A DNA stretch of 64,000 bases from assembly GCF_002734215.1 (NCBI RefSeq), contig NZ_NSEB01000028.1, forward strand, positions 289-64,288. Direction: 5' to 3'. Below the pieces are notes generated by a model. That model worked only from the letters and a program-made list of their open reading frames with translations. It was not told the origin of the DNA and did not search any database. The position numbers and the translations under genes were made by a program. This document shows positions 57,310-64,000 of the stretch, one piece after another. Position 1 is the stretch's first letter. The number at the start of each line of letters is the position of its first letter. Source of the DNA: Fredinandcohnia onubensis (GTDB taxonomy: Bacteria > Bacillota > Bacilli > Bacillales > Bacillaceae_L).

Positions 57310-57951
57310 TTAGTCAACTAACTGATTTTTGACCGCATATAGCGCTGCTTGTGTCCGGTCAGCTAATTCGAGTTTTGCCAACAGGTTTGAAACATGGGTT
57401 TTGACTGTTTTTTCAGTGATGAATAAGGAACTTGCGATTTCCTTATTGCTTTTTCCTTTGGCAATTTCCTTTAACACGTCTACTTCTCTTTTTGTTAATT
57501 CCTCAAATACTTGTTTCGCCTGGTTCTTGTAAGATGATAAATTGGCCAGGAGGTGTGAGGTTGCTTTTGGGTGAAGCTGATTTTCACCGCCCATGATTCT
57601 TTTAATTGAGGATACAAGGTCATCAGGCTCAATGTCTTTTAATTGGTATCCGGACGCTCCTGCTTCTAGGGCAGGTATGACGTGGTCTTGATCAGAAAAA
57701 CTGGTCAACATCATGATTTTGATGTCAGGTTGTTCTTTTTTGATTACTCTTGTTGCCTGGATACCGTCCATCTCAGGCATAACCAAGTCCATGAGAATTA
57801 AATCCGGTTTTAATGATTGTGCTTGTTGTATGGCTTCTTTTCCATTTGCCGCTTCTCCGACAATCATCATGTCTTTTTGTGTACGAAGGAAAAAGACTAG
57901 GCCACGCCTGACTACATGATGGTCGTCTACTATTAATATCCGTATACTCAC
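57310..57951 (-). CDS. NarL/LuxR-type response regulator (AirR/NreC-like)
   Basis: A 213-residue two-component regulator. Receiver domain: acidic pair Asp9-Asp10, phosphorylated Asp55 in LMDLVMP, Lys105 in GYQLKD. C-terminal LuxR helix-turn-helix (~150-210) with LTKREVDVLKEIAKGKSNKE and TEKTVKTHVSNLLAKL. It starts 12 bases after the kinase gene on the minus strand, so the pair is co-expressed. Targets are unknown. Confidence 0.92.
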   Translation of the reverse strand: MSIRILIVDDHHVVRRGLVFFLRTQKDMMIVGEAANGKEAIQQAQSLKPDLILMDLVMPEMDGIQATRVIKKEQPDIKIMMLTSFSDQDHVIPALEAGASGYQLKDIEPDDLVSSIKRIMGGENQLHPKATSHLLANLSSYKNQAKQVFEELTKREVDVLKEIAKGKSNKEIASSLFITEKTVKTHVSNLLAKLELADRTQAALYAVKNQLVD

Positions 57952-57963
57952 TTACATATCCCC

Positions 57964-59082
57964 CTAAAACGGGATCTGGACTTCTATTTCTGTTCCAATT
58001 CCCGGCTTACTTTGTAAAGCAAAAGTCCCGTTTAAGCTTTCAGTCCTTATTTTCATATTTCGCAACCCCAACGAGAGGATTTCAGAATTTACTTCATAGT
58101 GGAAGCCACATCCCTTATCCCTAATGTTCATTTTTACACCAGCTTCAGAGGCTTGTAATTCTAAATCTACTTTAGTTGTCTGTGAATGCTTTTTACAATT
58201 GGCTAGAGCCTCTTGCCCAATGCGCCACAACGATTCCTCTACTTTTCCGGGCAGGTTGGCTGCGCCTGTTAGTTTTGTTTCGATAGAAAGGCCTAACATC
58301 TCAGCGTAGCTTCGTAAGGCACTAACGAGGCCATTTTCAAGTCCCTCTGGCCGTAGTTGCCAGATTAGTGCTCTCATTTCACCAAGAGCCTCTTGGGCCA
58401 TATCTTGTAGATAGGTGAACGTTTGTTTGACTTCGTTACTTTCTGTCAATTCAACCCCAGCCCTAGCGGTAAGACTTAATGAAAAAAGGAGTTGATTAAC
58501 GGAGTCGTGAAGGTCCCTTGCCAAACGGTTTCGCTCAGCAACGAGTGCTGTCTTTTGCTCACGTTGGGTTAGTTTAATTCTTTTCAATGCAGTTCCGATT
58601 TGGTAGGCTACAGCCTCTAGTAAGGCGAGTTCATTTTTCTCGAAATTTGTTTTGTTTGGAGCCCCCACATTTAAGATCCCAAACCGTTCTTGGCCAGCAC
58701 GGAGCGGGACAGTGGCGTGATGAGTCAGACCACCTGTTTCTCCTGCCTCCTCATCAAGAACATCCTCAATTCGTTTACATTCGATAATATTTGTTGCTTT
58801 ATGGAGTTGTTGATTATTATATTTGTTTACACACCAGCACTTACCATGGCACATCCGTCGCTTATGATCAAAGGCTAAAGCAGGCGGTAGGGCTTCGTCA
58901 GCAATAAGACGATGTGTGCCATCGTCATCTATTAAAAATATCCAACCTGTTTGAAGGCCTGTTACTTGAAGAAGTTTTTTCAAGACAACCTTCAATACGT
59001 CTTCTGTGTCTGTTCCTTCGTTTAAAAGCTCAGCTATCTCTTTTAAAATGTTGAGTTGTTGATATCTGTCCTTACCTGACAT
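57964..59082 (-). CDS. GAF-domain sensor histidine kinase with a four-cysteine cluster (AirS-like)
   Basis: A 372-residue cytosolic kinase with no membrane segment. The N-terminal GAF domain (~10-170) has Cys78, Cys82, Cys84 and Cys102 in a CxxxCxC-x17-C arrangement (MCHGKCWC and IIECKR). The HisKA_3 domain carries phospho-acceptor His192 in LARDLHDSVNQLLF. The ATPase domain has the N-box EALANCKKHS, RDKGCGF and GIGTEIEV. Size and layout resemble the staphylococcal AirS kinase, which senses oxygen/redox through an Fe-S cluster; cluster binding here is inference. GGAGGGAG precedes the start. Confidence 0.9.
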   Translation of the reverse strand: MSGKDRYQQLNILKEIAELLNEGTDTEDVLKVVLKKLLQVTGLQTGWIFLIDDDGTHRLIADEALPPALAFDHKRRMCHGKCWCVNKYNNQQLHKATNIIECKRIEDVLDEEAGETGGLTHHATVPLRAGQERFGILNVGAPNKTNFEKNELALLEAVAYQIGTALKRIKLTQREQKTALVAERNRLARDLHDSVNQLLFSLSLTARAGVELTESNEVKQTFTYLQDMAQEALGEMRALIWQLRPEGLENGLVSALRSYAEMLGLSIETKLTGAANLPGKVEESLWRIGQEALANCKKHSQTTKVDLELQASEAGVKMNIRDKGCGFHYEVNSEILSLGLRNMKIRTESLNGTFALQSKPGIGTEIEVQIPF

Positions 59083-59114
59083 TGTTCTCCCTCCGCCACG
59101 AAGTATCTGTTTCC

Positions 59115-59120
59115 ATTATA
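59115..59120 (-). promoter_or_regulatory. Possible -10 box for the two-component system
   Basis: On the minus strand TATAAT lies ~33 bases before the kinase start, with no convincing -35 box. It might give the kinase/regulator pair its own promoter in addition to read-through from the upstream genes. Confidence 0.35.
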
Positions 59121-59147
59121 TCGTATTTATAATTTTCAGATTCTGTT

Positions 59148-59513
59148 TTATCTAATAAGTTTACCGTTAGCACTCGAAACCTGCAATAATTCTACTATTT
59201 CTCGATTAGGCCCTTCATAAAAGACTGTTTGCCACCCATTTTCAAGTTCATAAGGACCCTCCATTTTCCGAAGTGCTTTACATCGGGCCATTACATCCGT
59301 CAGATTATTGACCTCAAAACAGATATGAGTGTTTAACTGGTCTTCTTCATTACTAGAGACTAATTCAAGTCGAAAGTCACCTAAAGTTAAAAATACAATT
59401 TCTTCTTCCATGAATATAAAGTGTGATTCTTTCTCAAAACCGAATTCTCTTTTTAAAAATTCAATAGAATTTTTAAGATGACTTACATGAACGCCAACAT
59501 GATGGATCTTCAT
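59148..59513 (-). CDS. VOC (glyoxalase/bleomycin-resistance fold) protein
   Basis: A 121-residue protein with two beta-alpha-beta-beta-beta modules. Candidate metal ligands are His5 in KIHHVGVHV, Glu in RLELVSS, His in THICFEV and Glu in REIVELLQ, the standard vicinal-oxygen-chelate positions. Substrate unknown. It is third in a minus-strand string SDR, QueA-like, VOC, 14 bases after the QueA-like gene, and runs on towards the kinase gene. Confidence 0.82.
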   Translation of the reverse strand: MKIHHVGVHVSHLKNSIEFLKREFGFEKESHFIFMEEEIVFLTLGDFRLELVSSNEEDQLNTHICFEVNNLTDVMARCKALRKMEGPYELENGWQTVFYEGPNREIVELLQVSSANGKLIR

Positions 59514-59527
59514 AGCTAAACCTCCAA

Positions 59528-60553
59528 TTATATAATCAGGTTCATATCACCGAATTCATGCCATAAATAACCGGCATCAATGGCATGTTCGTAAGCCTGG
59601 AGCAGATACTGTTTAGAAATAAAGGCAGAAAGCATATCAAGATGGCTAGCCTTTGGCTCATGCAATCCCGTTATGATACCGTCAGCAATTTTCAAAGGAA
59701 AGTGTTCATTGATATATAAATTTGTTACCCCTGAAAGTGCACCTGATATCGCAAAAGTCTCAAGTGCTCGAACAACAGTCGTTCCTACGGCTATAACTCT
59801 TTTACCGGCAGCTTTTGTCTCAAGGATTCTTTGTTTGGTTTGTTCAGATATATGGTATTCTTCTTCGTTCTCTTCCGGGGTTTGGTGCCACTTGTCATCA
59901 AGCAAATAACTCAGCCCAGTATGAAGTTGTATAAAATCAATCTGAATTCCTTTTCGCATTAGTGTAAATAACAGTTCCCAGCTAAAGGCTCTACCAGCTG
60001 AGGGCATCTCGACCGAACCAGGATGGCTTGCGAAAACCGTTTGATAATAGTCCAAATCCCAGGGATGATTGATATATTCATAACGCACAGGTTCTCCGAG
60101 ACGATAGAACATGTTTAATAGGTCAGAGCCCTTCTTAGCAAACTTCAATATAGCTAATGGCGTATTCTCCTTTATACCAATTACCATTGCCGAAAGCTCA
60201 GGAGCAAATATGAAGGTGTCGCCCATATTTGTATAATCCTGAACAATGAGTGCCTCCCATGTATTCTCCGTAAGACGTCTGGCCAGACGGACTTCGACTT
60301 TGGTTCCAATTTTTCCGTTACTTAGTCGCTTTGCATGGAAAACTGCTGGTATGGTGCGACTGTTATTTAAAATAACAAGATCTCCTGGCTGTAGATATTC
60401 AGGTAAATGAAAGAAAAGGTCATGTTGGATCTTACCGTAATTCCGATCAAGCATCATCATCCGGACGTGATCTCTTCTGATACCACGCTCTTCAGGGGGA
60501 AGGGAAGCATTTAATTCATTTGGAAGGTAAAAGTCTAAGGCATTGTCTACCAT
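59528..60553 (-). CDS. QueA-family protein (S-adenosylmethionine:tRNA ribosyltransferase-isomerase paralogue)
   Basis: A 341-residue protein, the usual QueA length. It keeps the N-terminal block LDFYLPNELNASLPPEERG, PGDLVILNNSRTIPAVF, the GSVEMPSAGRAFSWELL segment, VIAVGTTVVRALE and the end AGYLWHEFGDMNLII. It departs from typical QueA in several blocks, for example LHTGLSYL where canonical proteins have LHVGLGTF. It is not beside tgt, ruvB or yajC, so it is probably a paralogue or divergent QueA. Start ATG at 60553 follows GGAGG inside the end of the SDR gene, indicating coupling. Confidence 0.85.
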   Translation of the reverse strand: MVDNALDFYLPNELNASLPPEERGIRRDHVRMMMLDRNYGKIQHDLFFHLPEYLQPGDLVILNNSRTIPAVFHAKRLSNGKIGTKVEVRLARRLTENTWEALIVQDYTNMGDTFIFAPELSAMVIGIKENTPLAILKFAKKGSDLLNMFYRLGEPVRYEYINHPWDLDYYQTVFASHPGSVEMPSAGRAFSWELLFTLMRKGIQIDFIQLHTGLSYLLDDKWHQTPEENEEEYHISEQTKQRILETKAAGKRVIAVGTTVVRALETFAISGALSGVTNLYINEHFPLKIADGIITGLHEPKASHLDMLSAFISKQYLLQAYEHAIDAGYLWHEFGDMNLII

Positions 60554-60556
60554 GTC

Positions 60557-61273
60557 CTACACCTCCTCGTCAGATTGAGCTGAAAATCGTTTGCCATTTA
60601 TGCCTTTTGCTCGATCAGATGCTAAATATAAGAATATATCAACTACTTCTTCCGGTTTTGCTAAAGGATAATCGCAATCTGGAACAGCAAGTCTGTGCAT
60701 ATCAGTGTCCATTTCACCAGGGTCGACCATATTAATCCGAATTCCGGTCTCGCTTAATTCATCGGCCCATGTTTGGGTAATCCCTTCAACAGCGAATTTT
60801 GAAACTCCATATGCTCCCCAGCCTCCATAACCAATGTGACCAGCCTCTGAAGTAACATTGATAATGGAACCTTGGTTACGTTCCAGCATTCCTAGGCAAA
60901 CCCTTTTTGTAACTAAAAAGGTTGATACTGCATTCACCATTAATACTTCAGCAAAGTCTTCTTCAGGATAATCAAGAAGTAGGGGCATTGGGCTCGGGCC
61001 TAACATAGAAGCATTATTAATCAAAACATCAATCTGTCCATAAGCCTCCTCGGTAATTGAAACGAATCGATCTACATCTCTGGAGCGGGAAACATCTGCA
61101 GTAATTGCAAGTACTTTTGCCCCTAAACTCTCTGCTTCTTGCTTGACTTTAAATAGACCATCTTCTGACCTCGCACAAATTGCAAGCCTTGCACCTTCCT
61201 TGGCAAAGGATAATGTCAGTGCTCTCCCTAAACCTTTTGAAGCACCAGTAATCATTACAACTTTATTTTTCAT
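60557..61273 (-). CDS. Short-chain dehydrogenase/reductase
   Basis: A 238-residue Rossmann-fold NAD(P)-dependent oxidoreductase. Cofactor loop TGASKGLG (9-16), NNAS (~86-89), catalytic Ser in INVTSEAG, and YxxxK as YGVSK. A PGEMDTD segment follows the active site. ATG at 61273 has GGAGAG 8 bases before it; the longer frame from 61330 has no site. Substrate unknown. First gene of the minus-strand string SDR, QueA-like, VOC. Confidence 0.9.
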   Translation of the reverse strand: MKNKVVMITGASKGLGRALTLSFAKEGARLAICARSEDGLFKVKQEAESLGAKVLAITADVSRSRDVDRFVSITEEAYGQIDVLINNASMLGPSPMPLLLDYPEEDFAEVLMVNAVSTFLVTKRVCLGMLERNQGSIINVTSEAGHIGYGGWGAYGVSKFAVEGITQTWADELSETGIRINMVDPGEMDTDMHRLAVPDCDYPLAKPEEVVDIFLYLASDRAKGINGKRFSAQSDEEV

Positions 61274-61511
61274 TTTTATCTCTCCTTTTGTTATCGATGA
61301 TTTAAGCATACCGATTCCTGAAAAATCCATCTTCGTAAAAAAGCTTGAACTTTTCTACGACTTTGGGATGAGATTCATACTTATGCAATTCCTGATAGGA
61401 GGAATAAATACCGATAAGGGACAACCTTTCGTCAAAATTCAAGTTATTTCGAGCAACACAGAAACATATGATTGATTAAGAATATACACAAACGTAAAGG
61501 GTGGGTGGAAA

Positions 61512-61742
61512 ATGAGTCGAATCCAAAAATCAATACTCGGTGCTTTTATTGGTGTATCTTCGGCAGGTATGTGGTTGATCGTCGATCTTTTACTTCCGGA
61601 ACCAATCGGGGATTATTTGTTGTTTCTCATCATGGGTATAGTCCATATGGTCATTGGCTGGCAAATAGCAAGATTGGTTGGAAAGCAAAAAGAAGGTTCA
61701 CCAGTGGAAGGGCAAGAAAGTCTAAAGACATCCGATATATAG
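61512..61742 (+). CDS. Small membrane protein of unknown function
   Basis: A 76-residue protein with two predicted membrane helices (ILGAFIGVSSAGMWLIVDLL and LLFLIMGIVHMVIGWQIARL), a short basic N-terminus and a polar tail (GKQKEGSPVEGQESLKTSDI). GGGTGGG precedes the ATG and a terminator follows directly, supporting a single-gene unit. No family recognised. An overlapping 97-residue frame (61472-61765) is not favoured. Confidence 0.72.
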   Translation: MSRIQKSILGAFIGVSSAGMWLIVDLLLPEPIGDYLLFLIMGIVHMVIGWQIARLVGKQKEGSPVEGQESLKTSDI

Positions 61743-61747
61743 AGATG

Positions 61748-61780
61748 AAGGCTCTCAAATCATAAGATTGAGGGCCTTTA
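61748..61780 (+). terminator. Terminator after the small membrane protein gene
   Basis: GGCTCTCAA (61750-61758) pairs with TTGAGGGCC (61768-61776) around ATCATAAGA, followed by a short T-run. Confidence 0.8.
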
Positions 61781-61883
61781 CCGTGTATGCATAGTTTATT
61801 TTGGAAGTTAAGGTAGTTTGTGTTTAGCGCATGTTTACGCGGATGCAGTAGGAAACTATCTGTCAAAGGGGGTTTCTTATACG

Positions 61884-62327
61884 ATGAATGTAATTACAAC
61901 CTTCAAGGAAAAACGGAAAGAGAAGCAAATCAAGTATGAACGGAAAATGTTGCGTGAGCTCTCATTAGAAGAATTAAAGAAGAATGTCGTGGACTCATTT
62001 AGTAGTTTTTTTAGAATGGATTCCATACTTGGCAGTGCAATTGAAGAAGGATGTATTGATGTTGCAATAGAAGCATACCTACTCGGTGCGAAATATAGCA
62101 AGTTTGGTTATTATGGAGAATCTGTAGAAGAAGTACGGATGCGCTGTTACCGATTTGAAAAGAATCTAATTGATGCGTTATATGAGTTCATTTGCTACTG
62201 GGGGCATATAGGCGACCAAGGCTTTGTCAATGAGTCTCTTTATTATGCTTGCGAGCACTATGTGACCTATTGGTGGACGGAAGGTTTCCAGAAAGGAGAA
62301 AAAAGATACCGCCTAAAATTGCATTAG
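61884..62327 (+). CDS. ybaK: YbaK, DUF2521 family protein
   Basis: A 147-residue, mainly helical cytosolic protein of unknown function, with a very basic N-terminus (FKEKRKEKQIKYERKM) and aromatic-rich C-terminal half. The same gene precedes cwlD in B. subtilis, where it has the same length. ATG at 61884 follows AAAGGGGG; the frame extends upstream to 61818 without a site. It marks the return to conserved gene order. Confidence 0.88.
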   Translation: MNVITTFKEKRKEKQIKYERKMLRELSLEELKKNVVDSFSSFFRMDSILGSAIEEGCIDVAIEAYLLGAKYSKFGYYGESVEEVRMRCYRFEKNLIDALYEFICYWGHIGDQGFVNESLYYACEHYVTYWWTEGFQKGEKRYRLKLH

Positions 62328-62352
62328 AATTTTTAATCATATATACTCTCCT

Positions 62353-62379
62353 TGTCCCATATATTTACACATAGGGACA
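62353..62379 (+). repeat. Hairpin between ybaK and cwlD
   Basis: TGTCCC and GGGACA form a six-pair stem, extended by AT pairs, around ATATATTTACACAT. It has no T-run and ends just before the cwlD ribosome site AGGAGGG, so it may shield or time cwlD translation. Confidence 0.55.
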
Positions 62380-62391
62380 TGCAGGAGGGAA

Positions 62392-63108
62392 ATGATGAAT
62401 AAGAAACTTAAAATTACTAGTATCCTTTTAGGAGCTGTTGTTTTATTTTTAATTATACAATATCGATTTATGGATAAAGATGTTTGGGACCCGTGGAGTT
62501 TACCCTTATCAGGGAAGGTCATAATTATAGACCCTGGACACGGTGGCCCAGATGGGGGCGCCGATAACGGGGACGTGCTAGAAAAAGACATTGCCCTAGA
62601 AATCTCCAAAAAGCTCCGTGACTACTTGCAGCAACAGGGTGCTTTTGTACAAATGATACGGGAAGAAGATACAGATTTAGCCCCTGAAGGAATGAGAGGG
62701 TACAGTAAACGGAAGACAGAAGATTTGAAGAAACGAGTTCAAACCATTAATGAATCAGATGCGGATTTATTTATAAGTATTCATTTAAATGCCATTCCGT
62801 CTCCTCAATGGAGAGGCGCGCAAACCTTTTATTTTAGTACCTACAAGGAAAATGAAGCAGTAGCCAAATTTATTCAAGATGAGCTTCGAAACAATCTCGG
62901 AAATACAACACGACAAGCAAAAGCGATCAACGGTGTTTATTTATTAAAAAGTGCGAAAAAACCTGGTGCACTTGTAGAGGTAGGATTCCTATCAAATCCG
63001 GAGGAAAAAGCACTATTAGTTCAAGATAAATACCAAGACAAGGTCGCAGCCTCCATTTATACGGGTATAAACCGCTATTTCTCCAACGAATCAAACCCAC
63101 CTGAATAA
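62392..63108 (+). CDS. cwlD: CwlD, N-acetylmuramoyl-L-alanine amidase (spore cortex)
   Basis: A 238-residue amidase_3 enzyme with an N-terminal membrane anchor (~7-25). It removes peptide side chains so that PdaA can make muramic-delta-lactam in spore cortex, needed for germination. Zinc ligands: His in IIDPGHGGPDGGA, Glu in LEKDIALE, His in ISIHLNA; catalytic Glu in LVEVGFLSN. Start 62392 or the adjacent ATG at 62395. Sporulation-specific expression is expected from the family; no sigma-E or sigma-G promoter could be called safely. Confidence 0.95.
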   Translation: MMNKKLKITSILLGAVVLFLIIQYRFMDKDVWDPWSLPLSGKVIIIDPGHGGPDGGADNGDVLEKDIALEISKKLRDYLQQQGAFVQMIREEDTDLAPEGMRGYSKRKTEDLKKRVQTINESDADLFISIHLNAIPSPQWRGAQTFYFSTYKENEAVAKFIQDELRNNLGNTTRQAKAINGVYLLKSAKKPGALVEVGFLSNPEEKALLVQDKYQDKVAASIYTGINRYFSNESNPPE

Positions 63109-63123
63109 GTGTGGGTATTTTTA
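63095..63123 (+). terminator. Weak terminator after cwlD
   Basis: ACCCAC (63095-63100) and GTGGGT (63111-63116) pair across the cwlD stop codon, followed by ATTTTTA. Confidence 0.6.
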
Positions 63124-63164
63124 TGTAGCTATGACACTCCTCACACTGTAATTTGGGACAGGTA

Positions 63165-63173
63165 TGATATAAT
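63165..63173 (+). promoter_or_regulatory. Extended -10 promoter of salA
   Basis: TGATATAAT is a perfect extended -10 element 44 bases before the salA start. No good -35 box is present, which is common for this promoter type. Confidence 0.65.
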
Positions 63174-63216
63174 ATAGGTGGAGTGAAACCGAATACAGTT
63201 TAGGTGGTGTTTTATT

Positions 63217-64000
63217 ATGTTAACTGAGCAACAAGTAAAAGAAGTATTAAATCAACTGCAAGATCCATTCTTACATAGAACATTCGAAGAAACGAATGCA
63301 ATCCAAGAGGTTAAAATAAAAGAAGAAAAGAAACATGTTAGCGTAAAAGTTGCTTTATCAAAGACTGGTACTGGTGAGCAGCTACAGCTTCAATCTACAA
63401 TTGTTAATGCATTAAAACAAGCGGGAGCAGAATCTGTAGGACTTCGTTTTACTGACTTATCACCAGAGGAACTCGCGAAATTTAAGACTGAAACAGCGGG
63501 TGAATCTGCTCCTTTATTATCCCCAGTAAATCAAACTACCTTTATTGCGGTAGCAAGTGGTAAGGGTGGAGTAGGTAAATCTACCGTCTCTGTAAACTTA
63601 GCAGTGTCTTTAGCTAGACTAGGCAAAAAGGTTGGAATTATTGATGCAGATATTTACGGATTCAGTGTTCCAGATATGATGGGTATTACAAAGCGCCCTG
63701 TTGTTCGAGGAGAAAAGATTATCCCTGTTGAAAGAAAAGGGGTAAAAGTCATTTCAATGGGCTTCTTTGTGGAAGACAATTCACCCGTTATTTGGCGTGG
63801 TCCCATGCTCGGAAAAATGTTAAATAACTTCTTTAATGAAGTCGAATGGGGAGAGCTAGATTACTTAGTTCTAGATTTACCGCCTGGTACAGGTGATGTA
63901 GCATTAGATGTTCATACTATGCTTCCACATTGTAAAGAAATCATTGTGACAACACCACACCCTACAGCAGCATTTGTAGCAGCCAGAGCGGGTGCGATGG
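63217..64000 (+). CDS. salA: SalA, Mrp/NBP35-family ATPase (partial, cut by the right edge)
   Basis: At least 261 residues, still open at the edge. An N-terminal MIP18/DUF59 domain (~1-90) precedes the P-loop domain with the deviant Walker A SGKGGVGKST (113-122), IIDADIYGFSVPDMMG and LVLDLPPGTGDVALD. The family includes Fe-S carrier proteins; B. subtilis SalA (YbaL) represses scoC and so affects protease expression. GGTGG precedes the ATG. It follows cwlD as in B. subtilis (cwlD-salA-gerD). Confidence 0.95.
   Translation, partial: MLTEQQVKEVLNQLQDPFLHRTFEETNAIQEVKIKEEKKHVSVKVALSKTGTGEQLQLQSTIVNALKQAGAESVGLRFTDLSPEELAKFKTETAGESAPLLSPVNQTTFIAVASGKGGVGKSTVSVNLAVSLARLGKKVGIIDADIYGFSVPDMMGITKRPVVRGEKIIPVERKGVKVISMGFFVEDNSPVIWRGPMLGKMLNNFFNEVEWGELDYLVLDLPPGTGDVALDVHTMLPHCKEIIVTTPHPTAAFVAARAGAM

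Noticed and set aside
61472-61765. 97-residue frame overlapping the small membrane protein
   Set aside because: Composition is unlike a protein, no ribosome site, and it runs into the terminator; the 76-residue frame with two membrane helices is preferred.

Overview
The window is chromosomal DNA of a low-GC, endospore-forming Firmicute of the Bacillaceae. Three things point there: near-identity of many encoded proteins to recalled Bacillus subtilis sequences (ClpC, RpoB, NusG, S8), the gene order ctsR to salA, and the spore genes sigH, ybaK and cwlD. The genus cannot be fixed from the sequence alone. No rRNA, tRNA, CRISPR array, transposase or prophage gene was seen.

Region by region. (1) 1-780: a 53-bp tandem palindromic repeat array running off the left edge, then an MgtC/SapB-family membrane protein gene. 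(2) 1.6-6.3 kb: ctsR-mcsA-mcsB-clpC behind a canonical CtsR operator, closed by a strong terminator. (3) 6.3-16.2 kb: radA, yacL, ispD, ispF, gltX, then a cysteine T-box and cysE-cysS-mrnC-rlmB-yacP. disA, normally between radA and yacL, is missing. Two copies of a ~122-bp palindromic interspersed repeat lie directly before radA and cysE. (4) 16.2-34.4 kb: sigH, rpmG, secE, nusG, rplK-rplA, rplJ-rplL, rsmC-like, rpoB-rpoC, L7Ae-like, rpsL, rpsG, fusA, tuf. (5) 34.4-54.4 kb: the complete S10-spc-alpha cluster from rpsJ to rplQ with secY, adk, map, infA, rpmJ and rpoA, then the ECF vitamin-transporter genes ecfA1-ecfA2-ecfT, truA, rplM and rpsI. (6) 54.4-61.8 kb: an accessory block between rpsI and ybaK. 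It holds a ~105-bp tandem repeat array, a squalene/phytoene-synthase-like gene with a type-2 IPP isomerase, a two-component system with a cysteine-rich GAF sensor kinase, a VOC protein, a QueA paralogue, a short-chain dehydrogenase and a small membrane protein. (7) 61.8-64 kb: ybaK, cwlD and the start of salA, as in B. subtilis.

Most of the window is therefore the growth core: transcription, translation, protein export and quality control. Its regulation can be read directly in several places: CtsR operator, Cys T-box, L10, L13 and L1-type leaders, and tandem S10 promoters. The unusual content is in the non-coding repeats, in the missing disA, and in the accessory block. I found no clear evidence of a wholly new multi-gene system. 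The best candidates for follow-up are the two tandem palindromic arrays, the NxxED synthase plus isomerase pair, and the QueA-paralogue/SDR/VOC operon beside the AirSR-like sensor.
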